Positions 36,813 to 47,857 of a DNA stretch of 64,000 bases are shown here, in pieces (position 1 is the stretch's first letter; each line of letters begins with the position of its first letter). Position numbers and translations under genes: made by a program. This stretch comes from Zantedeschia hybrid cultivar (lineage: Eukaryota; Streptophyta; Magnoliopsida; Alismatales; Araceae): contig JARZZO010000009.1 in NCBI GenBank assembly GCA_030544215.1, positions 52,199,129 through 52,263,128 of the forward strand. Direction: 5' to 3'. The notes beneath the pieces are model-generated. The model was not told where the DNA came from. It was given only the letters and a program-made list of their open reading frames with translations, and searched no databases.

Positions 36813-38154
36813 CGTAGGCACGCTAATTTTGACGTCATTTTGAGTAAATTTCATATCATATAATAATGCCTCATAATGGTCTGATAATTAATCATTAATT
36901 AATTTTTATTGATATTTTGAGTGTCGGGTTTAACAGACATGTTTAAGTTAATCAATTAAATTGATTTTAGCTCAAATTTCAGTTAAAATATGCAGAATTC
37001 TAAAAGGCGTCAACCTGTGTAGACGCCATTTAGAGTTTATTCCTATTTTAGCGTTTAAATTTGAATTTTAATCAGTTGATTAATTAGCTAAAAGGCGTCT
37101 GTGAGGCTGGACACGTTTTAGGTTTCCTAGGCTATTTCTACTTCTCTTCCGTATGTTTATCCTTATCTTAATTAGTGTAAAAGACGTCTATCCATGTCGA
37201 CGCGTTTTACCTAATAAAGATAAAGATAAGTTTTTCCGGATATTTATCCTTATCTTAATTAATCTGAAAGGCGTCAGCCAAGATGGACGCGTTTTAGATA
37301 ATCACAGATAAAGATGAATTAATCAATATTTATCTGTCAGTTAAGATAGATAAATCCTAGATTTTTCTATGTTAATCGCGAACGCAGAAAAAGCCTATAA
37401 ATATCTTACATCTTGAAGAGTAAAAATGTTGAGCCATGTTGAGCCCTATTGAGAAAAGAGAGAGCATTATTATAGCGAGTTGAAGATCGAAGCAACAACG
37501 TTGGAACGCCGGAGCGCTGCCATTTCCAGAAGTCGGCGTCCTTTCAAGAATCTTCATCCTTTCAAGGCTTCAACCAATTGGGCATAAGTGTTTCATTTCT
37601 GCATCATTATTCTACATCTTTATTAATTTCATTCTTCATAATCACTTCATGCAACACACACCACGGCATCATCTTTCAAAAACCTATTTGATTTAAGGGG
37701 TTTCAAAAACCATTTAAACAAGTAAGTTTGTTGTTCAATTATATGCTTAGAATCATGATTAGTATGGATACTGCTTCCACTTAAATTCTCATCAGTATTT
37801 CTTCATTTCCTTTTTCTCTATTCTACTGCACTCAACAACAACAAGAGAATCAAAAGGGGAAATCAAGCACAAAGCCAAAAGGACTTTTGGATGATCCTCA
37901 ACCTCAACTTCAAACTCAACAGCAAGAACAAAGAACAAAGAAATGACTCTCTTTCTTCAGCCGGCTGAAGGAGGGGAACCAAGAGCTCAGAATCTTCCGC
38001 GTTCAAATAGATAGGCGATCATACTTCTTTTGAAACTTTTTAGTTAAAAGTTTCTGGCGATCACTACACTTAGTTGCTATTTTTAATAGGTTAGTTTTAC
38101 ACTAAACAACATAGATCTTTCATGTTAATCACACTGTCATTCTAAGCACCTACA
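36813..38154 (+). repeat. 5' LTR of gypsy element G1
   Basis: It is aligned with 59473-60877. It begins CGTAGGCACGC (TGTAGACACGC in the other copy). Four GGCGTC/GACGC modules lie at 37010-37300, the TATA box at 37396-37403, and a 16-bp palindrome at 37955-37970. The 3' end is set at CACCTACA (38154) because a primer-site-like word follows 8 bp later. That end is less certain than the start. ORFs inside (for example 37372-37557, minus) are accidental. Confidence 0.7.
37010..37300. repeat. GGCGTC/GACGCG module array (G1 LTR)
   Basis: Four modules with arms AAAAGGCGTC and GACGCGTTTTA or GACGCCATTTAG, upstream of the TATA box. They match four at 59750-60048 in G1'. Spacers differ between most modules. 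Confidence 0.85.
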
Positions 38155-39276
38155 GCTTTTTTGGCGATCACGGTGGGACTTGGTCTCGCCATCTTTTAGT
38201 TTCTTTTTGTTCTTGCTATCATCATATCGGGCACCCACGGTGCACCATTTGTGTCTCTCGACACGTCCTCACCAATTGGTGAGTGTTTTAGTTTAATTAA
38301 TTTCCCTCGTGCACCACGTGCACACCCCAGTGGCAAGATCTTGCCCTCCCCTTGATTAATTCAAAAAACTATTTTTGTGATAAAAATGATGTGTGATTGA
38401 TTGGTTTTCTAGTTGTTTAGTTAGTAAATCATCCTGTTTAAAATCTGGAACTAAAATTTTTTTTGCATGAGTCGATTGTTTACTGCTTTTTATCTTGTTT
38501 GAGGAGGATTCAACCTAGAAAATCCTCCTGTAAAACTGTTTCTGCGAACTGAAAAGCGTCCAGGAGCACTGACGCGTTTCAAAACCGCGTCAACACCTCT
38601 AGACGCCTTTCAGTCTTCACAGTTTCTCTGCTGTCTGCATCTGTTTCTGCGAAAAATTAAGTTCTGTGTTGAATAGCGTCGACTACCATCGACGCTATTC
38701 AGACAGTTTCTTAGTTATTTTTCAGATCTGCTTCTGCGAAAAATTAAGTTCTGTTTTGAATAGCGTCGACTACTATAGACGCGATTCAGACAGTTTCTTA
38801 ATTTTTTTCAGTTCCCAGATTTCTGTGGTTTGAGTGCTAGCTATCCATTATTAATTAAGCGTTAGAGGCCATCCAGGCCGTAGGGCATACGCATTGAGGC
38901 GAATACCCTCCTTTTCTTAGGAACACATTACTTGACGTCAGCAACTCTCTCTGATTAGGTTGGTCCCTTGATCAGACTAGAGAAATTGATGTTAAGGCCT
39001 CCATAAGTCCCCAAAATCAAGGTATTCCTCCTTGATCATCGGGCTGGTTGTACCAATTGAATTCCCGGCTAGATTCCGAAAGCGTTGTGAGAGAAAGCCC
39101 TAGAGAATAACGGTGGAAATTGAACTGAAACTAGGATCCTTTCCCTGAGTGAATTTGCGGTTTAATCCATTTCAAATAACTCAACAAGGAATCTCAAAAT
39201 CACGTTAAGCATCCACTTGATTGATTAATCTCTGTGCAACTTGTTTGTCAAATCTTTGAAAAAAGAATCTAACATC
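38155..39276 (+). other. G1 primer site and leader
   Basis: TGGCGATCACGGTGGGACTT at 38162-38181 is the likely primer-binding site; the tRNA is not certain. The leader contains four more modules at 38551-38788 (arms such as GAATAGCGTC and GACGCTATTC), so the module is not limited to LTRs in this family. The rest is non-coding up to the gag ATG. Confidence 0.6.
38551..38788. repeat. Module array in G1 leader
   Basis: Four modules (for example GAATAGCGTC, spacer, GACGCTATTC) lie downstream of the primer site. Three match in the G1' leader at 61263-61418. Confidence 0.8.
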
Positions 39277-40783
39277 ATGCTGCTGCGATCAGGCAGGGAC
39301 TTGAGTATGGCTCAAGACGCCATCATCAACTACGAGGGAGATGCTAATGCCCCTCGCGATTCGGACTACAACTATGAGAACGGGAGAGATGCTGATGCCT
39401 CCCGTAATTCTGCACCCATTCCATATCGACAAGAGGGGAATGTCCGGACACCTCTCTTTCATCCCCATGATCGATATCCTGATCTTCCCCCGCATGAATA
39501 TGCGATTCCAAATCCCGATCTTGAGGGGGACATGAATCAGAATGATCCCTCATCCTCTGATCCTGTGGATCTCGTCAACGCTTTGGGAGTTCTTGCCTCA
39601 CGTCTGGACCCTCAGCAGTTCGAGGCGATCCAGTCGATTCTGAAGGGGAAGGCACCCGTGCAGCCTGCTGAGCCGAACCCTGTGGCTCCCCCTGTGGTTA
39701 CTCAACAACCTCCTCTTCCTCCTCCTTACATCCATCAGGCCATGGAAGGCCTTCATATCACTTCTCGGCCAGCTGGGCCGCAGCTTTCATCCTCTAGGCA
39801 ACCGGCTAGACCGCAAACGCCTATCTATCAAAATGCCCTCGGGCATGGCAGAAGCTCTGCCGGACCTCCTCTTTATTTTCCCCCCTGTCCAACGTACTCT
39901 AGGCAGCAGGCCTATCAAGTACCTCCACCTCCTCCTCCTCCCCAGGCAGATCTGACCACGCAAGCGTTGCTGGCCAAGATGGAGCGCATGGATGTGCAAT
40001 TTAATAACCTCCAGAAGATGATGGGGGTTAAAGCTGTGCCAGAGATTAATTTGCCGAGCCTGCCGGTATTCCACCTGCCGCCCTCTGAAATGCCAGTGTA
40101 TCGAAAGTACAACGGTACTGGTAACCCCTTCACACATCTGAAGGAGTTTATGTACGAATCGTCTTTCTGGCAGAACGATAAGAGGTCGTTGGCCTTTTTG
40201 TTCAGGAGATCTCTAGAGGGACCAGCTCTCGAGTGGTTCTTTTCTCTGGAACCCTCCGAAGTAGAGGATTACGGTATCGTTTCACGTAAATTTATCCAAC
40301 GATACCAGGACAGAGTTGCACCCTCCTTGTCCATCACTGACCTCATTGCAGAAAAGATGAAACCTGATGAAGAGTTTGTCAGTTTTGCTGACAGGTGGCG
40401 GGGCCTGGCTGAAAAGGTGAAAGATCACTTGTCCGAGTCCGAACAAGTGAAGATGTTAATTTCTAATGCCACGCCCCAATTCAAGTTAGTCCTCTCCTTG
40501 AACAATTTGACCAACATGGCAGAGCTCTATGAAAGAGCACGGTACTGCCAAAATGCCTTCAAGGACGCTACGTTCTCTAGCGTCTTTGATCCTCACCGAC
40601 CGAGCAGGCCTCCACCTCAGAAGCCTGCAGTGCCAAACTCTCCTAGCACAGGTCCGACTACTGAGGGCACGCTCTCTCACGAGCAAGTTAGTACCATAAA
40701 TAATAACTCGCCCCAGTTCGTGAGGAACCAATAGCAGTACCAAAGGCCACCGCAGCCAAACCAGCAGGGGTACAGGCAACAAC
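39277..40783 (+). pseudogene. G1 Gag, first part (interrupted by G2)
   Basis: The start MLLRSGRDLSMA is chosen because the matching copy at 61910 starts the same way; 36 upstream bases are also open. A Pro-rich N-terminal half (about residues 100-235) precedes a capsid-type domain (about 265-435: PVYRKYNGTGNPF, EWFFSLEP, SFADRWRGLAEKVKDHL, ELYERARYCQNAF). A stop occurs at 40732-40734, and G2 is inserted at 40784. The frame resumes at 57813. It belongs to Ty3/gypsy, probably Tat-like, judging from the zinc knuckle after G2. Confidence 0.8.
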
Positions 40784-41476
40784 TGTAACGACCCGCCATC
40801 CTATGACCGGAGACCCGGTCACTAAATGGATGTCGGCCCATTAACTGTAGGTTCATACCAGGATCTTACTCGCACATCTGGAGGAGTAAGCGTTAAACAA
40901 GATTAAATATAACATTCACACGGACTACAAGGGGTACAGTGCGCAGGAAGTAAAGTAACAATGTCCGTACACAGTCCAACAATAATTACATGTCCAACAA
41001 ATTAATTAAGTACAGGCAGAAATAAAGTACAACAACATCGGGGCATACCCCGGGAACTGAGATAGCTGCTGGTCCGCACACCAAGGAGAACACCACGCGC
41101 CGCCACACGCCACAGGGTCTACACCTGAAAACGCAGGGAGTGAGCCACACCAAAACTGGGCTCAGTAGGGATCATCCGATCCCCTGCCTCCCACACACAC
41201 ACCCACAAGTGCAGTAACAAAGATATAGGTAATAGGACAAGTAAAGCTGTAACACACTGTTCCTAAAATCTCGATATGAATCATGTGCCTTCGGAATGTA
41301 ACATGCATATTTCTAAAATCATACTATCAAGGAGCCTACAACTCCCGTCTCGGCAAAACACGTCAACCACTCCTCCGAAAGTGGAAAACTCCAACCACAC
41401 AGCCGTAAGTGGGAAACACCGTCCACACAAGTACAAGTAGAAAACACCGACCCGCTGAGACCAAACAGTAACCCCT
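40784..41476 (-). repeat. G2 3' LTR, distal part
   Basis: Begins TGTAACGACCCG on the plus strand and matches 55288-55980. It ends in CCCCT (41472-41476), the duplication made by G3. The remainder of this LTR is 50079-51920. Confidence 0.9.
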
Positions 41477-43693
41477 TGATAAAGTGTTAAATTGATCATT
41501 TAAAGGCAACCATATGCATCATACTCATGTTTTTATCTGCAAAATAGCATGAAATGATAGATAATTGTGTAACAAGTCCAACGGTACCAATTTCATCAAA
41601 TTCTGACTTAAAAACATCGTCATTTCATGTGATCAAAGGAGTGTAGCGCATTTGCGGTTTTTCGACAAAATCAAGACGAAATGAATAAAAATTATGATAT
41701 TTTTATGATAATGCGCTAAATTATATTTATTTGATGTGAACAGGACATGCCGATGGTGCAGTGCAGCTGGAGGAATTTTCGGAAATTTGGGGGAGGTCTA
41801 GTGTGCGGATTTAAACTAAAACAGGGGTAAAAATACAATTTGATTCCTTCATTCGCTGGAGTTTCCTAAAACCCATTATTTCCCTCCGTCTCTCCGATTT
41901 CCTAAACACATCCCTTCCTTTATTTTAAAAAATCCTCTCTCTCTTTCTCGTTTTAAAAAGTCGAATCCTATTTCTTTTCCAATTTCCTCTTCCTCTCCAG
42001 ATCCAAATCCTGTCCCTTCTCCAAATCTCCCACATATCCTCCTCCTTTTCCAACTCAAACCCGGTAGCCTCTCCTCCTTCTCCTCTCTATAAATCTCTCC
42101 TCTCCTCTTTCTCTTCCTCCTCCGTCCCTGTTCTCTCTTTGTTTTTTTTTATTTTCCAGCAATTTTTCCTCCCTCTTCTCTTCCAACCTTTCCAGCACTC
42201 TCTCTTCTCTCATCTTCCCACGCATCTCCCTCTCTCTCCCTCTGTTTTCTCCTCCTCTCGTTTTTATTTCCCAACAGATTCCCTCTCTCTCTCTCGGTTT
42301 TCCCATGCCTCTCTCTTCCTCCCTCTCCCTCTCCTGCAGCCTCTCTATCTCTTCCTTATTTCTTCTCTCTCTCGCCGTCCACGCACCTACCCTCTCTCTC
42401 TGGTTTATTTTCCTCTCTCTCTGTTCTTGCTCCCTCGCCGTCTCTCTCTCTATCTCCTCTCCACCGCACCTGCACATACCCGGAATCAGCCGCCTGCAAG
42501 CTCCACGTCCAAGCAGCAGCCGGCCTCCGTGTGCTTCCGTGCATGCTCCCCAACGAAGCTCCTCCTGCAGCCACGCATAGCAGCCTCCTCCACGGCGAAC
42601 CTGCATCACCCGAGCTCCACGGCAAGCCTGCACTACTCACATCCTTCCAGCCACCAGCAGCAACCTGCATGCAGCTACGTGAAGCCTGCATCTCCAGCAG
42701 GCCACCTACGGCACCAGCAGTACCTCCAGCGGCAGCACCCAGCAGCACCTCCAGCGGCAGCACCAAGCAGCTCCAGCAACCCCCACGCATGCAGCAGCTT
42801 CCTGCACGTCCCAGCTGAACCTGCAATAGCTCTTCCATGCGCCGCCTGCTCTCCAGAAGTCAGCTGCACGTCTTCCACGTCTGCTGAAGCCCATGCACAC
42901 GCATGTTTGGTGAAGCTCTCCTCCAACATCCCAGCACCTGCCAGCAGCAAATTCCAGTACCTCTCTCACCATCCAACGCAGCAGCAGCAGGCCCTCTTCC
43001 TCTCCATCCACGCGCCGGCATCCTCCTTCCTCCAACGCAGCAGCAGCCGGCATCTTCCTTCTTCCACCAGCACCAGCGCAGCACTCCACGCACCTGCTTC
43101 TTCACGCATGCAACAGGCCACCGCAGCAGGCAGCTTCTTCCCCCAGTGCCTCCACGTGTTGGCAGCTACCTCTCCATCAGCAGCAGCTCTTGCAAGCAAC
43201 CGGCCAGCAGCTGCTCCAGCACATACCAATTTCTTCCAAGCACACCTGCAATTGTTTTATTATAGTTCCACACGAGCTGTTGCATAATATGTTACTTTGT
43301 TTTAATTTAGTTTAATTTAGTTTAGTTGTTAGTATTTAATTAATTCTTGTTGCATAACACTCGTTTAATTCAACTTAGAAGTTTTGTTATTTTTTTTTAA
43401 CATGTTGTTAATCTCTCTTCTCAATATTAAATGTAGTTGTATTTGTATTTTTAAAAATTAGGTTAGTTTAATTCGTAAATTTAGTTTAATTTAATTAGAT
43501 AGTTAATTAATCAATTCAAATTCCTAATTTTTTTAGATAATTAAAATCTAAGGTTTTCAAAATTAAAATCTTAACTCCCAGTTGATCGACTCGGACTCAC
43601 CACTATTAATTTTCAAAATTTGATTTGAATGAGCCGGATAAATTTAGATTGAACGTTTTCATGTGTTTAACGACGCACAATTCGAAACGATCA
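41477..43693 (+). repeat. G3 5' LTR
   Basis: 2217 bp. TATA box TATAAAT at 42088-42094. About 41870-42460 is a pyrimidine-rich CTCTCT region, then a CAGCAG-rich region to about 43240, then AT-rich DNA. A 382-codon ORF at 42139-43287 spans the low-complexity part. The 3' LTR copy is broken in the same frame, so it is not taken as a gene. Confidence 0.92.
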
Positions 43694-43698
43694 ATTTT

Positions 43699-43717
43699 TG
43701 GCACCGTTGCCGGGGAG
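43699..43717 (+). other. G3 primer-binding site, tRNA-Asp type
   Basis: TGGCACCGTTGCCGGGGAG lies 5 bp after the LTR. It matches the complement of the tRNA-Asp 3' end with one change at the fifth base, as in Athila elements. 43718-44642 is a non-coding leader. Confidence 0.8.
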
Positions 43718-44642
43718 TTAGATTTTTAATTTTGATTATCTTGGATTTAGTGTAATTAATCTTTAGCTAATTTTATTTTTCTTATTTTTGCAGGTAAATT
43801 GAAAAAAAAAAAAAAAAAATGAAAGCGAAATCATGGTAAGTGTGTTCCAACTTTCTATGTTTCAATTTCCTTATTCTAGTTAGTTTCCTTTTTTGTAGTT
43901 TCTAGTTTAGATAGGTTTCTATTAATTAAAAAAAGAACAAAAAGAAGAACATCCAAATTTAAAAATCTCAATTTCCAAGATTAGAAACTTTCCATGTTAA
44001 GTCATGCATCATTTAGGACTGCATTTTTAGAATGTTTCATTTCTTGTAAATTTCCATTTTGTTGAAGATTGCGGGTGACAAGGTGAGATCTCTACCTTCC
44101 TTAAATACCATGTTCATGCATTTCCATGATTGCATAGAACCCCTTGTTTGAATTGATTGTGCACTTCACATAAAAGCATCTTAAAGGGCAAGTCCATTAA
44201 CAAAATAAGGTGGGGATTTGACTATCCTTCCTTGACCCAAAAACAACCATCCCTTGCACTCTTTCACTAACCCAAGCCCATTAAAAGTGAGTAGGAATTC
44301 AATTTAGGGTTTACAATGAGATTTGGGTCTAGTTTGAGCCCACTATCACTTTTGGAAACCGGTGTCTAAGGCTAGAGGTCAATGGCAAACGCTTAAGTGG
44401 GTCGGTGGTTCTTTAATTAGGTCCCTACGAAAGTAGGGGGAGCCTCCCACCACCCCACCTCTTACCTGGCCGATTGATAATTGTGAGGGTGGATTTGAAT
44501 TAAACCTAGATTAATTTGTGAGAAACACATCATGTAGGCTAGTTTAACCATAGTTGTCTTAGTAATAATTGTGTGATAACTTGTTTGCTTCATTAATAAA
44601 AAAAATAAAAATAAAAAAAAATAAAATAAAAAGATTTTCAGC

Positions 44643-46667
44643 ATGGAGTGGACTCAAATGAACCAATTTCTTGGCCCATGTCTTAATATCATCACACCTT
44701 TCCCTCCACCACCTAATATGGATTTGGCTCACAGATTAGCTAAGCTAGACAAGTTGGCCCACACAATTGATCAATTTCTAACTTTGGGCCCAGAACCGTC
44801 CTCATATCCCACACAATCATATACCTATCAAGAAAGATGTCCCGTTTGGGCCAATCAGGACCATTATGATACCCCACCTGCTCTTCAATTTTCACCTCAC
44901 CAGGCTCAAGCTCCAAGTCTAGCTATCCAAGACTTCTCGGATTGGCCCAAATTCCAAGTCTACTCTGGTGGTTTGGCCCACAATCATGGACACTCCGATT
45001 ATCTATTGTCCACAAGCTCTTGTCCACCTTGCTTCCAATCAAATTATTCGACATATTCTTCGCAATCTGATTATCAGCCAAGTTATCCGCATTCTCAAGA
45101 TGATCAATTCATGCAACTTGAACAAATAGTCTTGGCCCAACAACAAACCATTGGTAGAATGCAGGCCCTAGTTGACTGTTTGACTGAAACTAATATAAGG
45201 ATGGATTTAGAAGAAGTGCTTAGCAAGCCCATTGAAAATCTGCAATCTTTTTCACCTGATTTTGACCAACAAATCAACTCGCAAATTCAACTTGACATCG
45301 TTCAATCCGGCAATGGTCACATCATGCCTGATCTTGAAAACGGAGATAATCTTACGGAGTCGCATCAGGTGACATTAGGGAAAGCTAGCATGAATCAATC
45401 TATGAAAAATCCTGAGACTGGTCAACAAGATGCATCTATGATCATACCTGTCTGTCCTGAGGAAAGCTTAAGTGATAGAAAAGGAGAAGGGGAAGTGAGT
45501 GATCTTTTAGAGGTTAATCCGGATTTTGAACACTTCATATTCCCCACAGTGGAAGTCAATATGCATGCTAGTCCGAACCTCGAATATTTTTTCTTCCCAA
45601 TAGAGAAAGTGGATATTCTAGAAGATATATATCCGGTGGATAGAGAGAAGATGGAAAATCCTCAGACTGACCAGCAAAGTGAAGTCACGATCACACCTAT
45701 CTCTCTTGAGGTGAGCTTGAAGGAAAAAAGAGAAGGAGAAATGAGTGATTTGCTGGATATTGAGCTGGACTTTGAACACTTTCTATTTCCCACAGAGGAA
45801 TTAAATACACATGATGGTCTGGATCTTAAATATTTCTTCTTCCCAATGGATCAGAAAGTGGATAATCTTGAGGAATTGCATCAAGAGAAAATTGAAGCCA
45901 TAGACTTAGCTAATCATCAAGAAGAGCCCATTGAGGGTAAGTTGGGGGGAGATGAAGGAGACGAGAAGGATTCTAGTGAGAGCTCATATATTCACCTACC
46001 TATGATCTGTTTCCTGAGTGTTAGAGAATCTAAGCCCAATAGCTTCCAAAAGCTAGCCCGACTCATGGAGGTGATGGAATTATTGGGCCAAGTCCACATC
46101 AATAGCCATTTTCTCAAAGAAACTCACTGTGTTGCCCAACTCAATTCTTACAATATCGATAACATCAATCTTTACTGGATTTTATTGAAATTTGAGGCCA
46201 AACCGAACCTGTTCTCAGTCTCTATCTTTGAGAAATTTGGAATCCACAAATTAAAGTGCACGTCGGTTGCTTTGCAGTCAATTGATCATTTCATTAAGCA
46301 GCCGCGTGACATGATCCAAGATACTCTTATTCAGATGGATAGGAGCCACATATTTACTGATTTTCACATCTTCGACATTAGATCATCCCCTACATTGAAT
46401 CAATGGCCCATCATTCTGAGAACTTTTGATCTTTTTATCGAGGATCAAGTCCTTCAATTTAGTCAAGGACAAGAAGCAGGGTACATAGTTGACATGGCCT
46501 ATGAATCAAGTAGAACCAATATCCTATTGACCATGTGGAAAAATTCTTTTCTTTGGAATCTCAATGATAACATTCTGACTCATCAGCTACATGAAATGCT
46601 GGGTGCACTCCAACCAACAAACTTCAAAATGCATGCACTGAAATTTGTGCTAGTAGGCATTGGATAG
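44643..46667 (+). CDS. G3 ORF: 674-residue protein with degenerate retropepsin-like tail
   Basis: Intact ORF, the only gene of G3. Residues 1-150 are Pro/Gln/Tyr/Ser-rich. About 158-195 contains a Gln-rich helical segment (QLEQIVLAQQQTIGRMQALV). About 200-460 is acidic, with a direct duplication of about 83 residues (254-336 and 337-417), each ending in a (D/N)FEHF(I/L)FPT...YFFFP block. About 495-620 resembles the Athila protease region (NLFSVSIFEKFGIHKLK, then SVALQSIDHFI, PRDMIQDTL, DFHIFDI, WPIIL). The D-x-G of the active site falls at residues 516-519, which read KFEA, so it cannot work as a protease. No zinc knuckle, capsid or RT is seen. The overall fold and role are unknown. The ATG is the first in frame. 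Confidence 0.75.
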   Translation: MEWTQMNQFLGPCLNIITPFPPPPNMDLAHRLAKLDKLAHTIDQFLTLGPEPSSYPTQSYTYQERCPVWANQDHYDTPPALQFSPHQAQAPSLAIQDFSDWPKFQVYSGGLAHNHGHSDYLLSTSSCPPCFQSNYSTYSSQSDYQPSYPHSQDDQFMQLEQIVLAQQQTIGRMQALVDCLTETNIRMDLEEVLSKPIENLQSFSPDFDQQINSQIQLDIVQSGNGHIMPDLENGDNLTESHQVTLGKASMNQSMKNPETGQQDASMIIPVCPEESLSDRKGEGEVSDLLEVNPDFEHFIFPTVEVNMHASPNLEYFFFPIEKVDILEDIYPVDREKMENPQTDQQSEVTITPISLEVSLKEKREGEMSDLLDIELDFEHFLFPTEELNTHDGLDLKYFFFPMDQKVDNLEELHQEKIEAIDLANHQEEPIEGKLGGDEGDEKDSSESSYIHLPMICFLSVRESKPNSFQKLARLMEVMELLGQVHINSHFLKETHCVAQLNSYNIDNINLYWILLKFEAKPNLFSVSIFEKFGIHKLKCTSVALQSIDHFIKQPRDMIQDTLIQMDRSHIFTDFHIFDIRSSPTLNQWPIILRTFDLFIEDQVLQFSQGQEAGYIVDMAYESSRTNILLTMWKNSFLWNLNDNILTHQLHEMLGALQPTNFKMHALKFVLVGIG

Positions 46668-47857
46668 TGTGCACATTCCGTCTGGCTGAAGACGATAAAC
46701 TTAGCGCTTGTTGGGAGGCAACCCAATATTTTACTTCAGTTTTTGTATTTCTTTTCTTTTTAGGTCCTTGAGCAGCAATCGTCGTGGGTATGTCGCATCC
46801 TCTTCATTACAGGTTGTTTCTCTCCTTCACAAGTTCTCTGCTGGCTGACATGTTTTTCATATCTTTTATGCCATTGAGGACAATGTCAATCAAGTTGGGG
46901 GGTGGGACAATCAATTTGATATGCATGTATTGGGAAAATCTTTTGAAGAAAACTGATATCTTTCACTAAAAAAATGGTCAAATTTTTAAAAATTTCTTTT
47001 CACATCCTATGAAAATTGCATGAAAATCATGTTTCATTAAGTGAATCTTAAACAAATCAGTTTTTGGTGGTCACATTGGTTAAAGAACCTTCAAAGTTTA
47101 AATATCCCACTTCACAAAAATCCACGGCAGGATGATTTTCACACACACACGGCAACTTAGAATAAATGAAAGATCTTAAAAGTATAGAATTGCTGGAATT
47201 AACCTTAAGGATAAGACTACTTATTCTAATTTTTTCTTTGGGTTGAACGAAAGGAATATGTAGGATCCGTAATAGAGGACTGTCCCACTCAGCACTCTAA
47301 AAGAGGCGGTCATTTAAAATGGACAGCTGTAAACACTAAAGACAAAAGAAGGCGTTAAAAGAGCTAAAGGAAGGTAGGTGGCAAAAAGTACGCACCTCCC
47401 CTCAAGCAATTCAAAGAGAGTGGCAAAAAGTACGCACTCTCAAAAGCAAAAGATTAATGAAAGAAAAAACGCCACGCTAAAAAGTCCATCGTACCAAAAA
47501 TATGACCAAATCGTGAAAAGTGCTGAGTTGGGACGGGAACTGAAAAACGATCCCCACTGACTGATCGGGAAATCTTTTATTCTCTTCCCCTCCCCAAGTA
47601 GTCTTATCTAAAGGGTAGTAAAGACAAGAATATACCAGAAAGGTCGGAAACGAGTTCTAAGTGTGTCAAATTTCATGCACAATCACCTGTCTGAATCAAA
47701 ATATTGTGGGATATGAAAACTTTTTAGCTCAACCAAACGGCTACCACTTAAATTGATTGTGGAAGATACTACAAATGAACCATGATAATTCATTATTTGT
47801 CCTAACATTTCCTTATTTGCATTGCTAAGGGACTAGTAATGGGTAAGTTGGGGGGTG
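46668..47857 (+). other. G3 3' internal non-coding region with two purine tracts
   Basis: A purine tract AAGTTGGGGGGTG lies directly before the 3' LTR (47845-47857). A near-identical tract lies at about 46891-46904, just after the ORF. Between them is A-rich DNA with a repeated GGCAAAAAGTACGCAC word near 47375 and 47418. No credible gene is present. Confidence 0.7.

Noticed and set aside
42139..43287. 382-codon ORF (Ser/Pro/Ala/His-rich) in the G3 5' LTR
   Set aside because: It spans CT-rich and CAG-rich low-complexity LTR sequence, has no family features, and the same frame is interrupted in the nearly identical 3' LTR.
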